NCBI RefSeq assembly: GCF_035830635.1
Contig: NZ_JAYMFI010000006.1
Coordinates: 1-64,000 of the forward strand
Length of the DNA: 64,000 nucleotides
Direction: 5' to 3'
Source of the DNA: Adlercreutzia shanghongiae
GTDB taxonomy: Bacteria; Actinomycetota; Coriobacteriia; Coriobacteriales; Eggerthellaceae
Positions 37,803 to 45,671 of the stretch are shown piece by piece; within the stretch, counting starts at the first letter, position 1; every line of letters starts with the position of its first letter. The translations under genes and the position numbers were made by a program. Under the pieces are notes generated by a model. The model ran no database searches, was not told the DNA's origin, and saw only the letters and a list, made by a program, of their open reading frames with translations.

Positions 37803-38366
37803 GTGGGTTTTCTCGAGCTTCTGTTCACCGGCGTCGGTCTGTCCATGGACGCTTTCGCCGTGGCCGTGTGCAAGGGTCTTTGCATGCCCAAGGTGCGCTG
37901 GGGGCAAGCCTTCGTCATCGCGCTGTTCTTCGGCGGCTTCCAAGCGCTCATGCCGTTGATCGGCTGGGCGGCCGGCTCTCTGTTCGCCAGCTCCATTGTC
38001 GCCATCGACCACTGGGTCGCCTTCGGCCTGCTCGCCCTCATCGGCGCGAAGATGCTCGGGGACGCTTTCCGCGAAGAAACCGAGAAAACCGAATGCAAGA
38101 CCAAGCTCGATTTGCGCGAGCTCACCCTGCTCGCCATTGCCACGAGCATCGACGCCCTGGCCGTTGGCATCACCTTCGCCTTCCTCGGCGTGAACATCTG
38201 GGCTGCGATCGCCATCATCGGCCTAACCACCTTCGCGCTGTCCCTTCTCGGCGTCGTCATCGGCAATCAATTCGGCTCTCGTTTCGAAAAGCCCGCCACC
38301 ATCGCCGGCGGAATCGTCCTCATCCTCATAGGCCTAAAAATCCTCGCCGAACACCTCTCCTCCTAA
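37803..38366 (+). CDS. mntP: MntP family manganese efflux pump
   Basis: GTG 37803 is preceded by AAAGGGGG and gives 187 residues, the usual MntP length (188 in E. coli). There are six hydrophobic helices in two homologous halves, with the paired acidic motifs SMDAFAVAV near the start and TSIDALAVGI in the second half, which are the family's signature Asp residues for Mn(II). It exports excess manganese from the cytosol. It follows mutY with a 10-nt gap. No manganese riboswitch (yybP-ykoY) is seen because there is no leader of its own. Confidence 0.92.
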   Translation: MGFLELLFTGVGLSMDAFAVAVCKGLCMPKVRWGQAFVIALFFGGFQALMPLIGWAAGSLFASSIVAIDHWVAFGLLALIGAKMLGDAFREETEKTECKTKLDLRELTLLAIATSIDALAVGITFAFLGVNIWAAIAIIGLTTFALSLLGVVIGNQFGSRFEKPATIAGGIVLILIGLKILAEHLSS

Positions 38367-38369
38367 CCC

Positions 38370-38650
38370 GCCCCCGCCCCCGACCCCGCCCCCGGCCCTC
38401 GGTCCCCGGCCCTCGGTCCCCGCCCCTCGGTCCCCAACCTCCGACTTCAGCCTCGGCCCCCGGCCTCGCTCCCCATCTCCCAACCCTCGCTCCTGGCCCT
38501 CACCCCCCAACCTCCGACTTCAGCCTCGGCCCCCGGCCTCGCTCCCCATCTCCCAACCCTCGCTCCCGGCCCTCACCCCCCAACCTCCGACTTCAGCCTC
38601 GGCCCCCGGCCTCGCTCCCCATCTCCCAGCTCTCGGCCCTGGCCCTCACC
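38370..38650. repeat. 73-bp tandem repeat array, pyrimidine-rich
   Basis: The anchor CAACCTCCGACTTCAGCCTC recurs at 38435, 38508 and 38581, exactly 73 bp apart, preceded by three copies of a 14-bp CGGTCCCCGGCCCT-type unit. The plus strand is almost purely C and T. It begins directly after the mntP stop codon. No coding frame is supported. Confidence 0.9.
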
Positions 38651-38676
38651 CCTCGTCTTCGCGCGATCACGAAGAA

Positions 38677-38764
38677 AACCATACAAAAGTGCAGTTTGAT
38701 ACGGGAAAACCATGCATAACTGCCTTTAACTCCTTGCTTCCTGGAGCAAACCATACAAAAGTGC
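38677..38764 (+). repeat. Dispersed-repeat cluster 1: three direct copies of AACCATACAAAAGTGC
   Basis: Copies at 38677-38692 (exact), 38708-38723 (AACCATGCATAACTGC, degenerate) and 38749-38764 (exact). Copies 2 and 3 are followed, exactly 6 nt later, by CTCCT. The same motif forms clusters at 41407-41507 and 50734-50819. Confidence 0.85.
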
Positions 38765-38781
38765 ATCCAACTCCTCTAGGG

Positions 38782-39002
38782 GGATGGCCTTTCTGCGACC
38801 GGGGCAGCCATCTAACGACTGGAGAGCGACCTTCCGGCAGCTGGAACGACCTTCCGTCAGCCGGAATGGCCTTCCGGCGACAAGAGCAGCCATACGTCAA
38901 CCGGAACGGCCCCCAGCAACCAGGAGAGCCCCAAGCAACCAGGAGAGCCTCCAGCAACCAGGGCGGCCTCCCGGTGGCCGGATCGATCTCTCGACGCCGC
39001 CG
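38782..39002. repeat. Degenerate 19-22 bp tandem repeat array (about 11 units)
   Basis: Successive units begin at 38782, 38802, 38822, 38844, 38864, 38884, 38904, 38924, 38943, 38962 and 38981 and follow a pattern like GAACGACCTTCCGTCAGCCG. The last intact units (GAGAGCCTCCAGCAACCAG) are nearly identical, the first ones strongly diverged. It ends about 55 nt from the stop of the minus-strand endonuclease-like gene. With cluster 1 and the 73-bp array it fills the 38367-39057 gap. Confidence 0.7.
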
Positions 39003-39057
39003 ATGCTTCGGTATCGGAGGGGTTCCGAACTGATGTGGCTTTCGATTGGCGACGTAT

Positions 39058-40035
39058 TCAGCGCCAGTAGACGGAAAGCGGAGCGGGGCGATGCAGAAGG
39101 TTGTTCCGCAGCGTACGGTGGCGCTCTTGCCAGCTGGCCGTAATCTTCCAGGTCGAGAGCCCCATCGCTCTTCTCAACTGCTCGGCGGTGTTGGCCATGA
39201 GCTGTTGCGAGTAGATTATCTGCTTCGTCACCACGATGACGGAGTATCCGAGCAGTCCCAGCTCGTTTCGACGGCGTGCGTCTTGGTGTATCTGCTTCGT
39301 TTCCGAGTGCGCTCTCTCGCCGTCGTATTCAACGATGACCCCGTGCTCGGGCCAAAGCAGGTCGGGATAGAAATGCCTCTGCGACACGCGACTTTGCAAA
39401 AATGAAGAGGGCTCAAGCTCCGGATTTGCCAACGGTTTCGGAAAACCGAACCCGCCGTGCTTGCGCGGAAGGCACAGGAGAAGATAGAGGACAGTTTCGA
39501 AGGGCGAGCCCAGGTTCCCAATCGCAAATTCAGTGGCCCTAAGCGCCTTGGCTCGTCCGCGCAGTGTGGCCACCGAGGCAAGCGTCTCGCTCATTTCGTC
39601 AAGCGTCGTCAGCGGAATTGCGTTTACGACCGAGCCATTGGAGGAGGTGGCGAAGCGATAATTGCCCGAGAGACCGCATGCGAGCTCGGCGAGGTTTTCG
39701 AAAGGAATCGACGATGCGAACTGAGCCAGGCAGAGCGCTGGAGAGGTGACGCAGAGGCGGTTGCCGATTCGCCACGAAGCGCCAGCTGCTTCAAGGCTCG
39801 CAATTTGATGGAACGTCGCTGAATCTAAAACGCGCCTTGACGAAGCGCTTGGAACGGCGAGATGCAGGGGGCGCTCGAGGTGCTCGAACCGCTTTAGCAG
39901 CGACGAAACCGTGCGAGCGTCGATTGCTCCCGCCGAGCAGTTGCCCTTTTTCTCGTAGGAGAAGGGCATGTTGCGATTGCGCGCAATATGCGACATCAAA
40001 GACAAAGCTGAGCTGTATGCTAGTATTACATCCAT
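39058..40035 (-). CDS. DUF559-type endonuclease-like protein, paralogue A
   Basis: A 325-residue protein from ATG 40035; a GTG at 40053 is also in frame but lies inside the promoter. The N-terminal half has the segment SPALCLAQFASSIPFENLAELACGL, and the C-terminal half is a DUF559/Vsr-like nuclease fold: SPFE (E180), YPDLLW (D225), VEYDGERAH (E236, D238, H243), D252-x-x-R255, then LGLLGYSVIVVT. A second copy at 58533-59492 has all of these residues at the same numbers. The family is common as lone genes in Coriobacteriia-like genomes; activity and target are unknown. The -10 box TATAGT ends 6 nt before the ATG, so the mRNA is probably leaderless. The gene is less GC-rich than its neighbours. 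Confidence 0.72.
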   Translation of the reverse strand: MDVILAYSSALSLMSHIARNRNMPFSYEKKGNCSAGAIDARTVSSLLKRFEHLERPLHLAVPSASSRRVLDSATFHQIASLEAAGASWRIGNRLCVTSPALCLAQFASSIPFENLAELACGLSGNYRFATSSNGSVVNAIPLTTLDEMSETLASVATLRGRAKALRATEFAIGNLGSPFETVLYLLLCLPRKHGGFGFPKPLANPELEPSSFLQSRVSQRHFYPDLLWPEHGVIVEYDGERAHSETKQIHQDARRRNELGLLGYSVIVVTKQIIYSQQLMANTAEQLRRAMGLSTWKITASWQERHRTLRNNLLHRPAPLSVYWR

Positions 40036-40041
40036 GAGGGC

Positions 40042-40069
40042 ACTATAGCGCACATCTCGCGTTCGTCAA
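40042..40069 (-). promoter_or_regulatory. Strong promoter of DUF559-type gene A, leaderless start
   Basis: Read on the minus strand: TTGACG (40069-40064), a 16-nt spacer, TATAGT (40047-40042), then 6 nt to ATG 40035. Transcription would start at or next to the A of ATG. No Shine-Dalgarno is present. Confidence 0.75.
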
Positions 40070-40311
40070 GGTGAAAATAGAGAATAAAATCCCAGTTCAG
40101 AAGATAAATATTAAGATGAGAATAGAGGGAGAAAGCACGACGGCAGCAGTGCGAAAATGGGGAGGCGGAAGTGTGGTTCTGCTGCGATCAAACAACGGCA
40201 CGGTTGAAAACTCTCGCGCAGGCGGCTCAAGCAACCGCTGGGGATTGGGGCGCGATGGGTTGGGCCATCCTGGGGTATTATGGCGAAAAAACTCTAGTGG
40301 ATTGGCATTTT
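40054..40311. other. Divergent intergenic region between DUF559-type gene A and pheA
   Basis: The left part holds the minus-strand promoter and an AT-rich stretch (40075-40130) that stands out in this genome. The right part has a small GCGG/CCGC hairpin near 40225-40245 and a TATTAT at 40276-40281 that could be a -10 for pheA, without a good -35. No leader peptide rich in Phe and no T-box was recognised. Confidence 0.4.
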
Positions 40312-41160
40312 ATGACCTTCGAGAATTCCATAGCATTTTTGGGCCCTGCGGGCACGTACTGCAACGAGGCTGCCCTCAAATTCGCCCAGCGCCTTAACAT
40401 CGACGACCCCCATCTTGTTGAATGCAGCTCGTTCGACGAGGTGTTCGATTGCGTTGACGAGGGCGCCACGCGCTTCGGCGTCGTGGGGAAAGAGAATTCT
40501 CTCGAGGGGCCTGTAACGGCAACGCTTGACAATTTCGCTTTCCGCACTGACTCGGTCATCCTGGCTGAAGAGGTCATCGACGTCAACCATTGCCTGGTCG
40601 TGCATCCCGAAGCTGACCTTTCCCGCATTGTCCGCGTTGCGTCCCATCCGCAGGGCATTGCGCAATGCCGCCGTTTCCTCGCGCAGAATTTCAAGGGAGT
40701 GGCAACGCTTGCGGTGTCTTCTACGGCCGAAAGCGCTCGCATGGCCGCGCATGATCCGTCGGTGGCCGGCATCTCTAACGCCCTTGCCGCAGAGGTGCAC
40801 GGGGCCCGCGTGGCGCAGCGGGCCATTCAGGATAATTCGGAGAATCAGACGGCATTCGCGCTGGTGGGCCGCATGGAGGATAGTGGGCTGCTGACCGGAA
40901 CACGCTTTAAAACCACCTTGGCCCTGTTCCTGCGCGCCGACAAGCCGGGCGCGTTGCAGATGATTCTTTCGGAGTTCACTTATGCCGGCATCAACCTGAC
41001 CATGCTTCAGTCGCGTCCAACGAAGCGTCAGCTCGGCGACTACATGTTCTTTGTCGAACTGGACGGCTCCATCCATGATATCGATGTTCAGACCGCCCTT
41101 GAGTGCCTGCGCCTGAAGCTTCGCGAAGTGAAAGTGCTCGGAAGCTATCCCGTCGACTAG
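40312..41160 (+). CDS. pheA: Prephenate dehydratase with ACT domain
   Basis: A 282-residue monofunctional prephenate dehydratase of phenylalanine synthesis: prephenate to phenylpyruvate, with loss of CO2 and water. ATG 40312 gives the expected opening IAFLGPAGTYCNEAA; no clear ribosome site precedes it, and the frame is open upstream to 40171. ENSLEGPV is the family substrate loop. The catalytic T-R-F triad position (after I-x-D-x-x-x-N) reads NQTAF, T180-A181-F182, so Thr is kept and Arg is replaced. The ACT regulatory domain covers about residues 200-282, with GALQ and LQSRP at the Phe-binding GALV/ESRP positions. It stands alone, not in an aro operon. Confidence 0.88.
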   Translation: MTFENSIAFLGPAGTYCNEAALKFAQRLNIDDPHLVECSSFDEVFDCVDEGATRFGVVGKENSLEGPVTATLDNFAFRTDSVILAEEVIDVNHCLVVHPEADLSRIVRVASHPQGIAQCRRFLAQNFKGVATLAVSSTAESARMAAHDPSVAGISNALAAEVHGARVAQRAIQDNSENQTAFALVGRMEDSGLLTGTRFKTTLALFLRADKPGALQMILSEFTYAGINLTMLQSRPTKRQLGDYMFFVELDGSIHDIDVQTALECLRLKLREVKVLGSYPVD

Positions 41161-41275
41161 CTAAGCGGCTTCGTTGGAAAGCGCGCTGCATTTCGCCGCG
41201 CCCCTGTTCTTGCTGCTCTGCTCGGTGGCAGTTCTGCCGCACGCCCCATTTTTGTCGCCGCCCACGCCTGCCTCG

Positions 41276-41370
41276 CTGCGTTCCGCGCTGGTTCGCCCCG
41301 CCGCAGTTCGCCGTCCCTCTGCGTTCCGCGCTGGTTCGCCCTGCTGCAGTTCGCCGTTCCGCTACGCGTT
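41276..41370. repeat. 43-bp tandem repeat, about 2.2 units
   Basis: TTCCGCGCTGGTTCGCCC recurs at 41281 and 41324, 43 bp apart, followed each time by a CAGTTCGCCG block. It lies in the 674-nt gap between pheA and the hydrogenase operon, where no gene is supported. Confidence 0.7.
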
Positions 41371-41406
41371 GGCACCCTTCCGCGGACTGTCAGCTGAGCC
41401 AAACGT

Positions 41407-41507
41407 CGTAAACCATACAAAAGTGCGTTCATCTCCTTTAGAGCAAGGAGGTCGGGGCAGTTTTGTATGGATTGAACGAAGATAACTGCACTTTTGTATG
41501 GTTTACG
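41407..41507. repeat. Dispersed-repeat cluster 2: 101-bp element with 20-bp perfect inverted ends
   Basis: CGTAAACCATACAAAAGTGC at 41407-41426 and its exact reverse complement at 41488-41507 form terminal inverted repeats. A third, degenerate copy in minus orientation (GCAGTTTTGTATGGAT) is at 41457-41472. The left copy and the middle copy are each followed in their own direction by N6-CTCCT. It resembles a very small MITE or a regulator-binding cluster. Confidence 0.85.
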
Positions 41508-41633
41508 CGAGGAGCGAGAGCAAGCGCGTTCCGGGGTGGTGTCGCTGAGGCCGAGGAGGGATGGATTGGCGTTGTTGCTTGGGGCGGCCGGCTGTTGCGC
41601 AGGGCGTGTGCTCCGCGGGACCGCTACAGGGCG

Positions 41634-41655
41634 CGCCCGCCGGCGGGCGGTTTTT
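41634..41655 (+). terminator. GC palindrome followed by T5, possible terminator or attenuator before the hydrogenase operon
   Basis: CGCCCGCCGGCGGGCG (41634-41649) is a perfect palindrome followed by G and TTTTT (41651-41655). It lies about 180 nt before the hydrogenase start. With so little loop the hairpin would have to open its centre. It may end readthrough from pheA. Confidence 0.4.
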
Positions 41656-41834
41656 CCCGTTAGCGGTGCGCAGCGAAAACCCCCTTGTTACCAGGAGGGG
41701 AGCGCGTAACATTTTCTGGCCGCTGGTAGATGATTTGGCCGTTTGCGAGCCTTTGTAAAGCAGTTGTGTTTATCGAAAGGATAATCTAGGACCCGCATGT
41801 AAGAGAGACGAGACACCTATGAGGAGGTGTACGC

Positions 41835-43112
41835 ATGGAAAATCAGGCAACGATGTCAGACTTCGACAGCATCCTTGCCTCGCGTGGCGTTTCCCGCCGC
41901 AGCTTCATGAAGCTGTGCGCCGGCATCGCCGCCGCAGCCGGCTTGTCCCAGCTCGCGGTCCCGCGCGTGGCACAGGCTCTGGAAGAGTCTGTTATCGGCG
42001 CGACGTCTGGCAACCTGTACCCGGTCATCTGGATCGAGGGTGCTTCCTGCACCGGTTGCACGGAGTCTTTCGCCCAGGTGGAGACCCCGGATGTCGCCTC
42101 GGTCGTGCTCGACTTGATCTCCCTGAACTACTCGGAGACCCTGTCGGCCGCCGCTGGCCACTCTGTTGAGGAGGCCAAGGCCCAGACCATCGCGGCAGGC
42201 AACTACATTCTTATCTACGAGGGTGCGGTGCTCGAGGCCTTCGACGGCAACGCCCTGCGCGTGGCCGGCGAGACCGGCATCACGGCGCTCGTGGAGGCTG
42301 CCGAGTCTGCCAACGCCGTCGTGGCCGTCGGCTCCTGTGCCGTCAACGGCGGCTGGATGGCCGCCGCCCCGAACCCGGCTCAGGCCCTTGGCGTCCAGCA
42401 GTACCTGAAGAAGGTCGGCGTGGAGACGCCGGTCGTGAACGTTCCCGGCTGCCCGGTGAACCCTGAGTGGGTCATGTCGGTGCTGGTCGACGTCGTGGTC
42501 ATGAAGGACATGGACCTGCTGCTGAACCGTCTGAACGACTTCAACATGCCGGGCGACCTGTTCAACCAGACCATCCACGACAACTGCGAGCGTCGCGGAC
42601 ACTTCGAGAACGGCGAGTTCGTCTACGAGTTCGGCTCCAAGGAAGAGGAGATGGGCTACTGCCTGTATCCCGTCGGCTGCAAGGGCCCCCAGACCCGCTC
42701 GCTGTGCGGCGTTACCCTGTGGAACAACCGTCGCAGCTGGTGCGTCCAGTCCGGCGCCCCCTGCGTCGGCTGCTGCGAGGCCAACCCGAACAACCCGGGC
42801 GACAACTGGGTGGAAGTGAACACCCCGTTCTACAAGCGCATGCGCGATCTGCGCATCGGGCCGCTGAACCTGCAGCCCACCACCATCGCCGTGACCATCA
42901 CCGGTCTTGTGGCGGCCGCCCTCGTTGTCCACGGCTTCGGCATGAAGATGTCCGGCCGCATGGACGGCGGCGCTCCCTTCGAGAAGATCCGCAAGTGGGA
43001 TGCCAAGCATCCCGACCAGGAGATCGGCACCTACGCCGACCCGGTCAGCGGCGGTCCGGTTCTCGATGACGAGCTGCTCCACAAGAACGCCGATCCCCGC
43101 AAAAACGACTAA
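41835..43112 (+). CDS. hyaA: [NiFe] hydrogenase small subunit, Tat-exported and membrane-anchored
   Basis: A 425-residue electron-transfer subunit with GAGGAGGTG 5 nt before ATG 41835. The Tat signal is SRRSFMK (R21, R22) followed by an Ala-rich hydrophobic run. The mature part opens with WIEGASCTGCTES (C72, C75), ligands of the proximal [4Fe-4S] cluster. Further cluster cysteines lie in GSCAVNGG, VPGCPVNPEW, YPVGCKGPQT and APCVGCCE. A C-terminal helix near residues 355-375 anchors it. Electrons from H2 pass through three Fe-S clusters to the cytochrome b encoded two genes downstream. This is the layout of group 1 respiratory uptake hydrogenases (a coriobacterial group 1 type is likely). It is the first gene of hyaABC; no clear -35/-10 pair was found upstream. 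Confidence 0.96.
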   Translation: MENQATMSDFDSILASRGVSRRSFMKLCAGIAAAAGLSQLAVPRVAQALEESVIGATSGNLYPVIWIEGASCTGCTESFAQVETPDVASVVLDLISLNYSETLSAAAGHSVEEAKAQTIAAGNYILIYEGAVLEAFDGNALRVAGETGITALVEAAESANAVVAVGSCAVNGGWMAAAPNPAQALGVQQYLKKVGVETPVVNVPGCPVNPEWVMSVLVDVVVMKDMDLLLNRLNDFNMPGDLFNQTIHDNCERRGHFENGEFVYEFGSKEEEMGYCLYPVGCKGPQTRSLCGVTLWNNRRSWCVQSGAPCVGCCEANPNNPGDNWVEVNTPFYKRMRDLRIGPLNLQPTTIAVTITGLVAAALVVHGFGMKMSGRMDGGAPFEKIRKWDAKHPDQEIGTYADPVSGGPVLDDELLHKNADPRKND

Positions 43113-43129
43113 GAAGGAGGTGAGCTGAC

Positions 43130-44803
43130 TTGACACGTTCTGTTATTGATCCCATTACCCGTATCGAGGGCCATCTCCGCGTCGAGATGGAGGTTGAAAA
43201 CGGCGTGGTCGCCGACGCTTGGGTGTCCGGCGGCTGCTTCCGCGGCATGGAGCTCGTCGTGCAGAACCGCACCCCCGAGGATGCGGCCCAAATCGTCGAG
43301 CGCATCTGCGGCGTGTGCCCCATTTCGCACGCCCATGCTTCCTCTATCGCCGGCGACAAGGCCTACGGCATCACCATCTCGAACAACGCCCGTATCATCC
43401 GCAACCTGCTGGAGGGCGCTCAGTTCCTGCACAGCAACATCCTGTGGCTGTACAACCTGGCGGCTCTCGACTACGTGAACCCGCTGAACGCCCTGAAGGC
43501 CAACGTGGACGAGGCTTACGCGGTGGCCCTGGAGAACGGCCTGGCGCTGCACTCCGACCTGAACCAGCTTTACGACAAGCTGGCGGCTTTCGCGGCCAAC
43601 GGACAGCTGTCCATCTTCTCGGGCAACTGGTTCGACGCCGACAACGGCGAGGCCTACAAGCTCACTCCCGAGCTCGACCTCATCCTCACCTCCCATTACC
43701 TGGAGGCCCTGAAGATGCAGGCCCGCGCTTCCGAGATGAGCGCCCTGCTCGGCGGCAAGATGCCCCACATCATGACCTCCATCCCCGGCGGCAACATGTG
43801 GGTGCCCACCGAGTCGAAGCTCGACGACCTTCTGGCCATGGCCACTGAGGTCCGCGACTGGGTCAACGACACCGTGCTCGCCGACACCGTGGCGCTCGCC
43901 GGCCCCTACGCCGAGGCGCTCACCTTCGGCAAGGGCTGCGGCCGCTACATCGCCTGGGGCGTCTTCGAGGGTCCCGATTGGCCCTACGGCGACAACTACA
44001 CCGAGCAGATGCTCAACCGCTACATGCCCATGGCCGTGCTCAACGAGCAGTTCCAGGCCTCTGACGTGGTGGAGAGCTCCATCACCGAGTACATGGGCCG
44101 CTCCTGGTACAAGGGCGACGACACCTACACCTCGCCCTACTTCGTCACCGAGCCGGAGTACACCGACTACAACGTGGACGACCGCTACAGCTGGGTCAAG
44201 TGCCCCGCTTACGACGGCAAGCCCATGGAGGCCGGTTCCATGGCCCGCATCTTTGCGGCCTACGTGCGCGGCGTGCCCTTCATCAAGGAGAACGTCGACG
44301 CTGTTCTCGGCATCCTCGGCGCCCAGCCGGGCGATCTGTCCGCGTTCCAGTCCACGCTCGGCCGTACGGCCATCCGCCAGGTGGAGACGATGTACATCGC
44401 CAACCTCATGGTCGACTGGGTCAACGAGCTGGCCGAGGCCATCAAGGGCGGCGACTCCGAGTACTTCCGCGAGCCCGCCCGCCTCACCGGCGAGGGCACT
44501 GGTTTCTGGGAGGCCCCCCGCGGCGCCCTCTACCACTCCGAGAAGGTGGTCGACGGCAAGATCGAGGGCTACCAGATCATCATCCCGTCCACGTGGAATT
44601 TGGCTCCCATGAACGCCGACGGCGAGCATGGCCCGCTGGAGCAGGCGCTCATCGGCGCCCCCGTGGCCGACATCGAGAAGCCTATCAACGCCCTGCGCAC
44701 GGTCCACAGCTTCGACCCCTGCACCGCCTGCGCCGTCCATGTCACGGAGCGCGAGACGGGCAAGCACTTCGAGACCGTTACCAGCCCTTGGGGGGTGAAG
44801 TAA
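43130..44803 (+). CDS. hyaB: [NiFe] hydrogenase large (catalytic) subunit
   Basis: A 557-residue catalytic subunit. TTG 43130 is chosen because AAGGAGGTGA lies 6-7 nt upstream and TRSVIDPITRIEGHLRVEM is the canonical opening. Ni-Fe ligands are RICGVCP (C60, C63) and DPCTACAVH (C531, C534). The 20 residues after His537 are the C-terminal extension that an M52 endopeptidase removes after Ni insertion; a matching protease is encoded at 51403-52083. It exports through the Tat system by riding on the small subunit. It oxidises H2 outside the membrane. The gap to hyaA is 17 nt, and to the cytochrome gene only 1 nt. Confidence 0.97.
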   Translation: MTRSVIDPITRIEGHLRVEMEVENGVVADAWVSGGCFRGMELVVQNRTPEDAAQIVERICGVCPISHAHASSIAGDKAYGITISNNARIIRNLLEGAQFLHSNILWLYNLAALDYVNPLNALKANVDEAYAVALENGLALHSDLNQLYDKLAAFAANGQLSIFSGNWFDADNGEAYKLTPELDLILTSHYLEALKMQARASEMSALLGGKMPHIMTSIPGGNMWVPTESKLDDLLAMATEVRDWVNDTVLADTVALAGPYAEALTFGKGCGRYIAWGVFEGPDWPYGDNYTEQMLNRYMPMAVLNEQFQASDVVESSITEYMGRSWYKGDDTYTSPYFVTEPEYTDYNVDDRYSWVKCPAYDGKPMEAGSMARIFAAYVRGVPFIKENVDAVLGILGAQPGDLSAFQSTLGRTAIRQVETMYIANLMVDWVNELAEAIKGGDSEYFREPARLTGEGTGFWEAPRGALYHSEKVVDGKIEGYQIIIPSTWNLAPMNADGEHGPLEQALIGAPVADIEKPINALRTVHSFDPCTACAVHVTERETGKHFETVTSPWGVK

Positions 44804-44804
44804 G

Positions 44805-45491
44805 ATGGCCCATCTCGCACACTATAAAGAGGCCCATCCGATGGTGTTCGTGGTGACCCACTGGATCAACCTCATCGCCATGATCATGCTCATCCTGTCG
44901 GGCATCATCATCCACTTCCCGGTGCTGCCCTTCCTCACGGGCATCGCCCGCGGCTGCCATCTGTTCTTCGGATTCGTGCTGTTCATCAACTGCGTGGCCC
45001 GCGTGATCATGGCCTTCTTCGTGAAGACCGCGCCCACCGGCGGCACCCGCCAGCAGGTCACCGACTTCAAGACCTGGCTGCCCCAGAAGGACAACCGCCA
45101 TCAGGCCCTGGAGTGGATTAAGTACTACCTGTTCCTGAAGAAGGATCATCCGCTGGGCGCCAAGCTGGGCGTGCCGCAGAAGATCAGCTACCTGCTGATC
45201 CCGATTCTCATCGTGCTGATGTTCTGGACGGGGCTCTGCCTGTGGGGCGTGACCATGAACGTGGGCGTGTTCGCCGCGACGACGAACCTCGTGGGCGGTC
45301 TCATGTCCATGCGCATCATCCACTACTTCGGTATGTACGTGTTCATCATCTTCATGTTCATCCACATCTACCTGGCGAACGTGGAGGGCTTCGAGCCCAC
45401 CAAGCTCATGTTCATCCACAAGGAGCATGGCGGACTCGTGTATGACCCCGACCTGCACAACATCGTCGGCGAGGATGCCGATTTGCACTAG
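44805..45491 (+). CDS. hyaC: Hydrogenase-associated cytochrome b (membrane subunit)
   Basis: A 228-residue b-type cytochrome with four membrane helices: starting near THWINLIAMIMLILSG, ARGCHLFFGFVLFINC, ISYLLIPILIVLMFWTG and IIHYFGMYVFIIFMFIHIY. Histidines in helices 1, 2 and 4 (THW, GCH, IHY, FIHIY) are the probable haem ligands. It takes electrons from the small subunit and passes them to the menaquinone pool. The ATG begins one base after the hyaB stop, with GGGGGGTGA upstream. A Rho-independent terminator follows at 45535, closing the operon. No hyaD or hyp genes follow directly. Confidence 0.93.
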   Translation: MAHLAHYKEAHPMVFVVTHWINLIAMIMLILSGIIIHFPVLPFLTGIARGCHLFFGFVLFINCVARVIMAFFVKTAPTGGTRQQVTDFKTWLPQKDNRHQALEWIKYYLFLKKDHPLGAKLGVPQKISYLLIPILIVLMFWTGLCLWGVTMNVGVFAATTNLVGGLMSMRIIHYFGMYVFIIFMFIHIYLANVEGFEPTKLMFIHKEHGGLVYDPDLHNIVGEDADLH

Positions 45492-45534
45492 CGGGTCTGC
45501 GCTCAGCGCAAGGAAACCATAGGTTTACCGTAGA

Positions 45535-45563
45535 GCCGGCGATCTATTCAGGTCGCCGGCTTT
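45535..45563 (+). terminator. Intrinsic terminator of the hydrogenase operon
   Basis: Perfect 8-bp stem GCCGGCGA/TCGCCGGC around the 10-nt loop TCTATTCAGG, followed by TTT. It lies 44 nt after the cytochrome stop. Confidence 0.75.
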
Positions 45564-45671
45564 GCGTTAGGGTAGAATAATTGTTGCACTTAGGAACTAA
45601 ACGGCCGCGCGGTCGTTGGGGGCGGCGGGGAAGAGCCGTCTTTCGTTTGGCTTTGGGAAGGGGGCTTGGCG

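Noticed and set aside
37770..37803. Manganese riboswitch before mntP
   Set aside because: Only 10 nt separate mutY and mntP, too little for a yybP-ykoY element, and none is visible upstream of mutY.
38689..39143. Small plus-strand frames over the repeat region after mntP
   Set aside because: They run across the degenerate 20-bp array and the dispersed motif, lack ribosome sites and overlap the 3' end of the minus-strand DUF559-type gene.
40054..40311. Phe attenuator or T-box leader for pheA
   Set aside because: No Phe-rich leader peptide, no T-box sequence and no terminator/antiterminator pair could be found.
41463..41709. Short peptides containing CTFVWF from the dispersed repeat
   Set aside because: The motif reads as N-x-T-F-V-W in one frame at several copies, but the core bases are invariant even at third codon positions and starts differ, so conservation appears to be at DNA level.
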